This document shows positions 15,821-22,055 of a stretch of DNA of 35,422 bases, piece after piece. The notes beneath the pieces are model-generated. The model was not told the DNA's origin, ran no database searches, and saw only the letters and a program-made list of their open reading frames with translations. Both the position numbers and the translations under genes were made by a program. Where the stretch lies: contig JANWYI010000017.1 of assembly GCA_025055255.1 (NCBI GenBank), forward strand, positions 1 through 35,422, read 5' to 3'. Each line of letters begins with the position of its first letter. Positions within the stretch are counted from its first letter, which is position 1. The stretch is from Anaerolineae bacterium. GTDB lineage: Bacteria; Chloroflexota; Anaerolineae; Aggregatilineales; UBA2796.

Positions 15821-16399
15821 ATGGGCTTGGCATACTACCGCATAGATGGACAGACGTTCAGCGAACTTGTGCCGCTAATCAAGGCACATGAGTCAGACAT
15901 GCTCGGTCCGCGTGCACGCGGCTACTGGTTCGACCTGCCTGAGCGCTACGATTACGCGACTGTGCGCGCTACCGCTGCTGAGCTAGATCGTGCAGGGCGA
16001 GCAGCTGCGGCTGAGTCGTTAGTCCTACCTGAAGTGCAGGCACACGCGCTTGGCTTGCTAGAGATCACTTTGCCCGGCGATGACGTGCCGTTTCCGCCGC
16101 CGTTATTCTTATGCAGTCAAGCGCCTGAAGGTGTTCAACTGCATCTGAAAGCGGCGCGGCGCGCGCTTGGCGCCGATGCTGAGCGCGCTGTACGGCACTT
16201 CGCCACGAACGTCCGCGATCCGCGCCTTTTGGGCTACTTAAACAAGCAGCTGCGTCACCTGCGCGAGGCATTGCCGCGCGTATGGCACTTCTATGAGCGC
16301 GCTGCTGAGGCAAATGCAGCTGTCCTGGTTGTGGACTTGCGCGCGCGTGATGTTTTTGAGCCAGAGGCAATCGAGCGTGAGGCGATGCTCTATGGCTGA
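15821..16399 (+). CDS. Protein of unknown function coupled to a ferredoxin gene
   Basis: 192 residues from the ATG at 15821, six bases after GAGGAG. I do not recognise the family. It is soluble, without signal peptide or cysteine cluster (a single Cys in LFLCSQ). It is rich in Ala, Arg and Leu, with a mixed strand start (LAYYRIDGQTFSELVPLIK), a Pro-rich turn (VPFPPPLFL) and a helical middle (RRALGADAERAVRHFATN, LLGYLNKQLRHLREALPR). It overlaps the ferredoxin gene by eight bases, so the two are translationally coupled and may work together (inference). It follows the metallophosphoesterase in one operon. Confidence 0.8.
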   Translation: MGLAYYRIDGQTFSELVPLIKAHESDMLGPRARGYWFDLPERYDYATVRATAAELDRAGRAAAAESLVLPEVQAHALGLLEITLPGDDVPFPPPLFLCSQAPEGVQLHLKAARRALGADAERAVRHFATNVRDPRLLGYLNKQLRHLREALPRVWHFYERAAEANAAVLVVDLRARDVFEPEAIEREAMLYG

Positions 16400-16754
16400 G
16401 CAGAGACACACTTTAACTGTCATCACACCTGAACAAACTGTCACGCTGGATGTGCCAGACGGCGCTAATTTGCGCCAAACCTTGCTGAAAGCAGGTATTT
16501 CGCCGCATGGGACGCTCTCGCGGTATGCCAACTGTGGCGGACGCGGCTTGTGCGCCACTTGTGGCGTCTGGATTGAAGAAAACGAGCCTGCGCCGCAGCA
16601 CTGGCACGATAGAATTGGTGCTGCTTTTGGTTATCCGCGCCTTTCCTGCCAGATTGACGTGCATGCGCCGCTGACCGTGCGTCTTGTGCCGAACAAGATC
16701 ATGTGGGGAAAGCCTGAGCGCGCACGGCGCTATCGCGCTAGACCTGTTGAATGA
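16392..16754 (+). CDS. Plant-type 2Fe-2S ferredoxin domain protein
   Basis: 120 residues from the ATG at 16392, inside the end of the previous gene. The cluster-binding pattern is C-x5-C-x2-C in ANCGGRGLCATCGVW, with the fourth cysteine in RLSCQI. This is the beta-grasp 2Fe-2S fold that carries single electrons. The N-terminal strands (HTLTVITPEQTVTLDVPDG) and LRQTLLKAGI fit the fold. About 25 basic residues extend beyond it (NKIMWGKPERARRYRARPVE), unusual for an acidic ferredoxin and perhaps a docking tail. No reductase gene is adjacent. A hairpin at 16760-16788 ends the operon. Confidence 0.9.
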   Translation: MAEQRHTLTVITPEQTVTLDVPDGANLRQTLLKAGISPHGTLSRYANCGGRGLCATCGVWIEENEPAPQHWHDRIGAAFGYPRLSCQIDVHAPLTVRLVPNKIMWGKPERARRYRARPVE

Positions 16755-16759
16755 ATCAA

Positions 16760-16788
16760 ACACGCCCAGCATTTTCTGCTGGGCGTGT
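16760..16788. terminator. Bidirectional hairpin terminator
   Basis: ACACGCCCAGC (16760-16770) and GCTGGGCGTGT (16778-16788) form a perfect 11-bp stem with loop ATTTTCT. It lies between the convergent ferredoxin gene (stop at 16754) and the phosphatase gene (stop at 16812), so it can serve both. There is no long U-tract on either side. Confidence 0.75.
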
Positions 16789-16811
16789 CCTCTCAGCGTG
16801 TGTTAGCGAGA

Positions 16812-18380
16812 TTACTTGCGGTCAGGTGCGCGCTTGCCAACGGCGCTCTCCAGCTCACGACCGAAGAGTGTCTGGTACATCAGGCGGTAGACATCCGTGT
16901 TATCGAACGCGCCGCTGAACTTGGTCTGCAACAGCTCGGCATTCAAGCCTTGAGCACGCGAGAGGACGCCACCAGCCACGTCTGGCAAGCCAATCCAGAC
17001 AACGGCGAAGCTCAGGCGATTGCCGTAGGCATCAGGTGCGGCACGGAACGGTCTGGTGCCACGACCTTCAATACCGTCCACCAAGTTGTTGAAGCCTTCT
17101 GCCGTTGAGTCAGTCGGGTTGCCTGTCACACCAGTGACCAGCGTCGCGTCGCCTATGCGCTTGGTCGGCGGTGGCGAGACCACCTGCAAGCCGCCAGCAT
17201 CGCTGTCAGCTGCGGTCAGGATCAAGGTGTTCGGCACACGCGCTTGGAAAGCACGCGACAAGCCGATGATCTCGTCGGCATGCTTCAAACCTGTCAGCGT
17301 GCCAATGGCGTTGTCACTGTTGCCGAAGTTGTCCACGCTCTCGGTCTCAAAGACGGCGAAGAATGGCTTGCCTGCCTGTGCCGCGCGGCGCTCTAGGATG
17401 ATCAGCGCCATCTCAGCCATCTCAGCAGCGGTCGGCGGATTGAAGCTGGGCGTGCCGGGCTTGCCGCCGAAGAGGATCAGGCGACCCTGCGGATCGTCAG
17501 CTGCCACGCCTTCCTTGACCAGACCAGCAGCGATCAGGCGCTCCTCAGCTTGATCATTGAAGATGTCATCAGCGGCGAACAGACCGAGCACGCGTGGCGC
17601 AAGGCTGCTATCCGCCTTCAGCTTCGCCATCAAGTCGTCGAACTCAGCGCGCGTGCGGATGACCGTGTAGCCGTTGTCCACAGCAAACTGAATCAGGTTC
17701 AGGTTGTCCTCGCGCTGCGGACCGCGACCCGTGATGGGGTCTTCGTGGACATAGCAGTTAGGCGCAGGCGTGCCTTCGCACTTGGGCGTACCCTTCGGCA
17801 TGAAGTACATCTCGCCGCCGCTCAGGATCACGTCAGGCTTCTCGTCCTTCTCATCGAAGCCGGGGCGACCCTGCAGCATCTGACGCACAATCTCGGCGAA
17901 CTCATCGCGGTTGCCCACCTCAGCCAAGAAAGCAGCCGTGCCGGGCTCTGCCGCCTGACCGTCATTCACTACGCCGACGGGATGACCGTTGTTACGCGCC
18001 TCGCGCATGATGCTGCCCGGATAGCCTGAGAGCGACAGGAACGGACGCGCCTTGTCACGGTCGCCGTCCAGACCGAAGCTGCCGCGACCTTCCACCTTGT
18101 AGCCGAAGGCGTGCGTGGTTGCGCCAGCGTTGCTGGTGCCAGTCAGCTGGTCAGCCATGTGACCGCGATAAGCAGCCATGAACGGCAGCTGATCCCACTC
18201 CAGCTGCGCATCCGGACCCTTCCAGTAGATGCGCGCTGCTGACCAGTGATTCAAGCCTGAGCCGTCTGGGTGAATGAAGATCACGTTGCCCGTCTTTGCC
18301 ATTTGAGCATTGCTCACGAGCGGCATAGCGACTGCAACTAGCAGCGCCATAGCCACAGCCAAAACTAGAATGCGTTTCAT
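16812..18380 (-). CDS. Secreted alkaline phosphatase (PhoA)-family protein lacking the zinc histidines
   Basis: 522 residues with a Sec signal peptide (MKRILVLAVAMALLVAVAMP, cleavage near SNA/Q, residue 25). PhoA-family landmarks are present: Asp39 in HPDGSG, nucleophile Ser83 in GTSNAGA, Thr148, Arg158, Glu345 and Asp350 in FETESVDNFGN, Asp392 in TAADSDAGG, and the C-terminal FDNTDVYRLM. However, the positions of the three zinc-binding histidines of E. coli PhoA (331, 370, 412) read Asn354, Ser393 and Trp462. The Asp before the nucleophile is Thr. It is probably an extracellular phosphomonoesterase with altered metal use, or a non-catalytic relative. Upstream 11-bp repeats suggest phosphate control. 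GAGGG lies five bases before the ATG. Confidence 0.82.
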   Translation of the reverse strand: MKRILVLAVAMALLVAVAMPLVSNAQMAKTGNVIFIHPDGSGLNHWSAARIYWKGPDAQLEWDQLPFMAAYRGHMADQLTGTSNAGATTHAFGYKVEGRGSFGLDGDRDKARPFLSLSGYPGSIMREARNNGHPVGVVNDGQAAEPGTAAFLAEVGNRDEFAEIVRQMLQGRPGFDEKDEKPDVILSGGEMYFMPKGTPKCEGTPAPNCYVHEDPITGRGPQREDNLNLIQFAVDNGYTVIRTRAEFDDLMAKLKADSSLAPRVLGLFAADDIFNDQAEERLIAAGLVKEGVAADDPQGRLILFGGKPGTPSFNPPTAAEMAEMALIILERRAAQAGKPFFAVFETESVDNFGNSDNAIGTLTGLKHADEIIGLSRAFQARVPNTLILTAADSDAGGLQVVSPPPTKRIGDATLVTGVTGNPTDSTAEGFNNLVDGIEGRGTRPFRAAPDAYGNRLSFAVVWIGLPDVAGGVLSRAQGLNAELLQTKFSGAFDNTDVYRLMYQTLFGRELESAVGKRAPDRK

Positions 18381-18456
18381 AGTCCCTCTGTCCTGTGTGA
18401 CTTAACCTGTGTTCACTGACTGCGCACCCTAGGAAGGCGCTCAGCCATCACGTTAG

Positions 18457-18534
18457 AAGATAGGATGTCCCGTTTAAGGTGTGGCTAAAAATTAGCTAAA
18501 ACCGTTTTATGTTCTTTTTAAGGTCTTTTACAAC
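18457..18534 (-). promoter_or_regulatory. PHO-box-like array with 11-bp period plus -10 of the phosphatase gene
   Basis: Similar 7-bp units recur every 11 bases on the plus strand: TTTAAGG at 18473, GCTAAAA at 18484 and 18495, TTTATGT at 18506, TTTAAGG at 18517 and the weaker TTACAAC at 18528. On the coding strand of the phosphatase, TATCTT (18462-18457) is a -10 exactly ten bases downstream of the last repeat. Repeats of 11-bp period that replace the -35 are typical of PhoB/PhoP-type activators. The downstream gene being a phosphatase supports this reading. The regulator itself is not in the window. Confidence 0.6.
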
Positions 18535-18626
18535 TTTTCCATTCCTGTGCTAAGTGAGGACATAACAGAACAACTCACCTGCTTGAGGGTGCTCTGGGCG
18601 TGTAGTTGGCAATTCTAAGCCTTTGT

Positions 18627-18643
18627 TGTATCTATAAGATACA
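18627..18643. promoter_or_regulatory. Palindromic operator upstream of the PadR gene
   Basis: TGTATCT and AGATACA are perfect 7-bp arms around ATA. Many PadR-type regulators bind AT-rich palindromes of this type next to their own gene. A weaker repeat, AGCAT-N8-ATGCT (18643-18660), adjoins it and abuts the promoter. Autoregulation is the likely role. Confidence 0.6.
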
Positions 18644-18671
18644 GCATATATTCCGATGCTATCAGGCAATG

Positions 18672-18680
18672 TGCTAGAAT
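18672..18680 (+). promoter_or_regulatory. Extended -10 promoter of the PadR gene
   Basis: TGCTAGAAT is an extended -10 with no good -35. Transcription would start near 18687, about 30 bases before the ATG at 18718. Confidence 0.55.
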
Positions 18681-18717
18681 CGCTACCATTTCGCAGAAAG
18701 GCAACTAAATTCGCGCT

Positions 18718-19260
18718 ATGTCACTTTTACACGCCATTTTGGGCATTCTCAATCTCACAGAAGCCAGCGGCTACGATCTGAAGACGCAAATGTTTGATCG
18801 CAGCGTAGCGCACTTCTGGCAGGCAGATCAGGCACAGATTTATCGCACACTGGAAAAACTAGCAGAGCAGGGCTGGGTTGAGAGCCGCCTTGAGATTCAA
18901 ACTGAGCGTCCTAATCGCAAGGTCTACCGCATCACTGAGGCAGGACGTGCTGAGCTGTATCGCTGGCTAAATGAGCCACAAGCTCTGCCAATTCATCGTG
19001 AGCCATTCCTGATCCAGCTGTTCTTCGGCGCTCAGCTACCTAACCAGACGCTTATTGCGCTTGCCAAGCATCAACTTGCGCTGCATGAGCAGAAATTAGC
19101 CGAGTATGAGCAGATTCCGTTGCCCAAACTAGAAACACAGCCTGATCGCGCGCACACGCTCATGCGCTTGACGCTTGACTTAGGCATTGCCAGCGAAAAG
19201 CTCTACATTGACTGGCTAAAGCAAGTGATCGGCACTCTAGAGCATCTTCCAGAGTCTTGA
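18718..19260 (+). CDS. PadR-family transcriptional regulator
   Basis: 180 residues. The N-terminal winged helix-turn-helix is typical: LLHAILGILNLTEASGYDLK, the recognition region FWQADQAQIYRTLEKLAEQGWVES, and the wing RPNRKVYRITEAGRAELYRWL. The C-terminal half is a long helical dimerisation part, as in PadR subfamily 2 (Vir_act_alpha_C type), with LALHEQKLAEYEQIPLP and ASEKLYIDWLKQVI. PadR proteins repress genes for stress or drug responses and are released by small aromatic ligands or other signals. The operator-like palindrome at 18627-18643 suggests self-regulation. No transporter or target gene is adjacent, so the regulon is unknown. Confidence 0.9.
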   Translation: MSLLHAILGILNLTEASGYDLKTQMFDRSVAHFWQADQAQIYRTLEKLAEQGWVESRLEIQTERPNRKVYRITEAGRAELYRWLNEPQALPIHREPFLIQLFFGAQLPNQTLIALAKHQLALHEQKLAEYEQIPLPKLETQPDRAHTLMRLTLDLGIASEKLYIDWLKQVIGTLEHLPES

Positions 19261-19265
19261 GCAGC

Positions 19266-19274
19266 TGCTATACT
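19266..19274 (+). promoter_or_regulatory. Extended -10 promoter of the sigma factor gene
   Basis: TGCTATACT lies just after the PadR stop codon and 49 bases upstream of the sigma factor ATG. No clear -35 is seen. Confidence 0.5.
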
Positions 19275-19323
19275 TGGCACACGCTTGTTGCGTAACGCTT
19301 AAAGCTAAAGGGTGTTGTATAGG

Positions 19324-19941
19324 ATGACTGTTCCAAACGCTGAGGAGTGGGCGAGTCAAGACGACGCAGCGCTAGTCGAGCAAGCACGCACAAATCCAGC
19401 TGCCTTTGGCGTCCTGTATGAGCGCTACGTGCAGAAAGTCTATAACTACATCTACTACCGCACGGGCAGCCATGAAGACGCCGAAGATTTAACGGCGCGC
19501 GTTTTTCACCGCGCCATGGCGCACATCAAGGGCTACGTTGAGCGCGGCGTGCCGTTTCAGGCGTGGCTGTATCGAATTGCTCACAACTTGGTGGCGAACT
19601 GGCACCGCGACCGTAGTCGTCACAAAGTTGTGCCATTAGACGAATTCGTAGCAGCGCGTCTGCGCAGCGAGGCGCCAGAAGCAGGTGCCGAGTCGCAAGA
19701 TGAGGTTGAGCGTTTGATTCAAGCTGTGCGTGCCTTACCAGAAGAGCGCCAACAGTTGCTGATTCTCAAGTTTGTAGATCAGCTCTCAAACCAAGAAATT
19801 GGCGCCATTATGGATCGCAGTGAAGGCGCTATCAAGTCGCTCTATCATCGCACTCTGTTAGCACTGCGTGAGATGCTCGGCAGCGTGGAAGAACAGACAC
19901 AGGCACAAGCAGAGAAGCCGCGCAAAGAGAAGCGCCGCTAA
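19324..19941 (+). CDS. RNA polymerase ECF-type sigma-70 factor
   Basis: 205 residues from the ATG at 19324. A GTG at 19312 overlaps the AAAGG ribosome binding site. Region 2 reads AAFGVLYERYVQKVYNYIYYRTG, SHEDAEDLTARVFHRAM, FQAWLYRIAHNLVANWHRDR. Region 4 reads LPEERQQLLILKFVDQLSNQEIGAIMDRSEGAIKSLYHRTL. There is no region 1.1 or 3, which makes it a group 4 (extracytoplasmic function) factor directing RNA polymerase to a small stress regulon. The C-terminus is a short charged tail. The next gene, 14 bases downstream, encodes a single-helix membrane protein that may be its anti-sigma factor. Confidence 0.92.
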   Translation: MTVPNAEEWASQDDAALVEQARTNPAAFGVLYERYVQKVYNYIYYRTGSHEDAEDLTARVFHRAMAHIKGYVERGVPFQAWLYRIAHNLVANWHRDRSRHKVVPLDEFVAARLRSEAPEAGAESQDEVERLIQAVRALPEERQQLLILKFVDQLSNQEIGAIMDRSEGAIKSLYHRTLLALREMLGSVEEQTQAQAEKPRKEKRR

Positions 19942-19955
19942 GGAGTGATGTACAG

Positions 19956-20402
19956 GTGAAGCCTTTTTTGCACGATAAACAACCTGAAACGCCAAAAAGC
20001 GCCCTTGAAGACCTGTTGGCTGCTCACGCCGATGCGCTGACTAGTGGCAAGCCGCTGGCACTTTCCGCTGAAAGACTTTCTGAGGCGGAGCAAGCTGAGG
20101 CACAGAGCCTGATGTTACTCGCTGAGCGCCTGAGCGCTGAACTGACGCCTGTGACGCCCGATCCTGCCTTTGTAGCACGGTTGCGCACTGAGCTGCTCGC
20201 TCAAGCGCCTGCACGCCCGACGTTGCTCTTGCGCTGGCGCAACTTGCCCAAGCGCTACAAGGTTGCGGCACGGATCGGCGGCTTGACGCTCACAGCAGGC
20301 TTGGCGCTGCTCGCCAGCAGCCGCGTGCTGGAGCTACTGCTGCGCGCGCAGCGCCGTCAGCAGGCTAAAAATGCTGATCTCTCGCTCACAGCAGTTAGCT
20401 AA
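19956..20402 (+). CDS. Candidate anti-sigma factor (single membrane helix, no zinc finger)
   Basis: 148 residues from a GTG with AGGAG ten bases upstream. The N-terminal ~90 residues are soluble and helical (SALEDLLAAHADALTSG, EQAEAQSLMLLAERLS, DPAFVARLRTELLA). A basic stretch RWRNLPKRYK precedes one hydrophobic helix (about 106-125, IGGLTLTAGLALLASS) and a short basic tail. This inside-to-outside layout and the place directly after an ECF sigma gene fit an anti-sigma factor. The Hx3Cx2C zinc-binding anti-sigma motif is absent (no cysteines at all), so the assignment rests on topology and context only. Confidence 0.65.
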   Translation: MKPFLHDKQPETPKSALEDLLAAHADALTSGKPLALSAERLSEAEQAEAQSLMLLAERLSAELTPVTPDPAFVARLRTELLAQAPARPTLLLRWRNLPKRYKVAARIGGLTLTAGLALLASSRVLELLLRAQRRQQAKNADLSLTAVS

Positions 20403-20441
20403 CTCTTCTCAATCTCACACACAGAGGAATGTAAACCGAGT

Positions 20442-21584
20442 ATGCCCGAACGTTACGCAAAGATTACTGGCTGGGGCAAGTACGTCCCAGAGCGCGTGCT
20501 GACCAACGCCGATCTAGAAAAAATGGTAGATACTTCGGATGAGTGGATCACCACGCGCACTGGCATTAAAGAGCGCCGCATTCGCGGCGAAAATGAGCAA
20601 GCCTCCGATTTTTCGGTCAAGTCAGCGCTTCCTGCTCTTGAGATGGCAGGTATTACTGCCAAAGACCTTGACCTGATTATCGTCGCCTGTTCTTCGCCCG
20701 ATTATCTGGTGCCGGGTGTGGCGACCATTGTCCAGCATAAGCTGGGCGCGCAGTGCGGCGCTTTTCAGATTACCTCAGGCTGCTCAGGCTGGGTTTATGC
20801 GCTAGTGACCGCTAGTCAGTTCATCCAAGCTGGCACAATGGATAACATCTTGGTGATCGGCACAGAGATTGTCTCCTACGGCGTGGACTACACGGATCGT
20901 ACCACGTGTGTGCTGTTCGGCGACGCCTCAGCCGCTGTGGTCTTGCAGCCGAGCGAAGAACCAGCTGGAGTGATCACCTACGAACTTGGCTCAGATGGCA
21001 GTGGCGCTGAGCTTCTGTACGTGCCAGGCGCTGGCTCGGTCATGCCAATCGGCAAGTACGGCGAACAGCTTGTCAATGAGCGGCTCGGTTACTTGAAGAT
21101 GAACGGTCCAGAAGTCTTCAAGTTCGCCACACGCACGCTTGCCAGCTCAATGAAGCGTGTGATGGACAAGGCAGGCTTGCTGCCTAGCGACATCGCGCTG
21201 TTCATCCCACATCAGGCAAACTTACGCATCATTGAGACAGCAGCGCGCATGCTGGGTCAGCCGCTCGATAAGTTCATGATCAATATCCACAAGTACGGCA
21301 ATACGTCGGCTGCCTCTGTACCTTTGGCGCTGGTCGAGGCGCTTGAAGAAGGCAAATGCAAGGCAGGCGATAAAGTGGTCATGTGTGCTTTCGGTGCAGG
21401 TCTGACTTGGGCAAGTGCTGTGGTGATGCTGGGCAGTGGTGAAGTAAGTCTGGCGCACTCGTGGCTCTCGCTCGGTCGAATTGCGCGGCGTACCGTTGGC
21501 AAAGCGCGCGATGTAGTGCAGAACTTTCTGCTGAACATGCAGCTGCGCCGCTACGACGCCAAACGTAAGGCAAAGACGCGCTAA
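20442..21584 (+). CDS. fabH: 3-oxoacyl-ACP synthase III
   Basis: 380 residues. It condenses acetyl-CoA (or a branched starter) with malonyl-ACP to begin fatty acid synthesis. The catalytic triad is visible: Cys114 in TSGCSGW, His257 in IPHQANLRI, and Asn287 in KYGNTSAAS. Other marks are the start GWGKYVPERVLTN, DEWITTRTGIKERR, and LFGDASAAVVL. It is about 50 residues longer than usual: after VVMLGSGEV comes an extra helical basic tail (GRIARRTVGKARDVVQNF to RRYDAKRKAKTR), perhaps membrane-associating (inference). No other fab genes are adjacent. AGAGGAATG lies upstream of the ATG. Its stop overlaps the convergent gene by four bases. Confidence 0.92.
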   Translation: MPERYAKITGWGKYVPERVLTNADLEKMVDTSDEWITTRTGIKERRIRGENEQASDFSVKSALPALEMAGITAKDLDLIIVACSSPDYLVPGVATIVQHKLGAQCGAFQITSGCSGWVYALVTASQFIQAGTMDNILVIGTEIVSYGVDYTDRTTCVLFGDASAAVVLQPSEEPAGVITYELGSDGSGAELLYVPGAGSVMPIGKYGEQLVNERLGYLKMNGPEVFKFATRTLASSMKRVMDKAGLLPSDIALFIPHQANLRIIETAARMLGQPLDKFMINIHKYGNTSAASVPLALVEALEEGKCKAGDKVVMCAFGAGLTWASAVVMLGSGEVSLAHSWLSLGRIARRTVGKARDVVQNFLLNMQLRRYDAKRKAKTR

Positions 21585-22054
21585 GAAGCGCGCTCGCGCA
21601 AGCGCAAGAATGTCTCAATAACCAAGACAGCAAGGATTAGGAAGCCCGCGCTTGCTGCATTCAGAGCGCGGGTCATTTGTAACCATGCCAGTGTAACCGC
21701 TAGCAAGCCGAACCACATGCCTTGCCGTAAGATTACGCCGCCTGTTGGCGAACGGTAGCGGCTGAAGCGCCGATGCAAGTAACCGATGAACGGCAAGGTA
21801 GTGCCTGTGACAGCAACGTAGAGCAGGATGAAAAACAGCCAGCGCGGAAAGGCAAGTGGCGGCGTGCTCTCCACAAGGCGTGCTAAGAGCGACCAGCCTG
21901 CAAGGCTCAGCAGCACACCTGCCAACATCACGCCGTTCTGGTCAGCGCGCAGCCGCTTGCGCGCTATGGCGCGTTGCTGAGCAGGCGTCAACGTTGCACT
22001 TTGCGCGCGCTGAGCTGTTGTATCTGAGCTGCGCGTTTGCGGACTCTCGCTCAC
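21581..22054 (-). CDS. Small multi-pass membrane protein of unknown function
   Basis: 157 residues from a GTG at 22054, one base after the rel stop codon (TGAGGTG), so coupled to it. The N-terminal ~40 residues are polar (Ser/Thr/Gln-rich, then RAIARKRLR). Four hydrophobic segments follow: GVMLAGVLLSLAGWSLLARL, WLFFILLYVAVTGTTLPFIGYL, GMWFGLLAVTLAWLQM and AGFLILAVLVIETFL. No catalytic motif is seen. I do not recognise the family. It may simply accompany rel in the operon. It ends convergently with fabH, sharing the bases CTAA. Confidence 0.75.
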   Translation of the reverse strand: MSESPQTRSSDTTAQRAQSATLTPAQQRAIARKRLRADQNGVMLAGVLLSLAGWSLLARLVESTPPLAFPRWLFFILLYVAVTGTTLPFIGYLHRRFSRYRSPTGGVILRQGMWFGLLAVTLAWLQMTRALNAASAGFLILAVLVIETFLRLRERAS

Positions 22055-22055
22055 C

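Larger units (their letters stand above)
18381..18717. other. Divergent intergenic region with no gene
   Basis: This 337-bp gap separates the phosphatase (-) from the PadR regulator (+) and is clearly more AT-rich than its surroundings. I see no credible coding region. It holds the PHO-box-like array and -10 of the phosphatase, then a stretch without assigned features (about 18536-18626), then the PadR palindrome and promoter. Confidence 0.8.
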
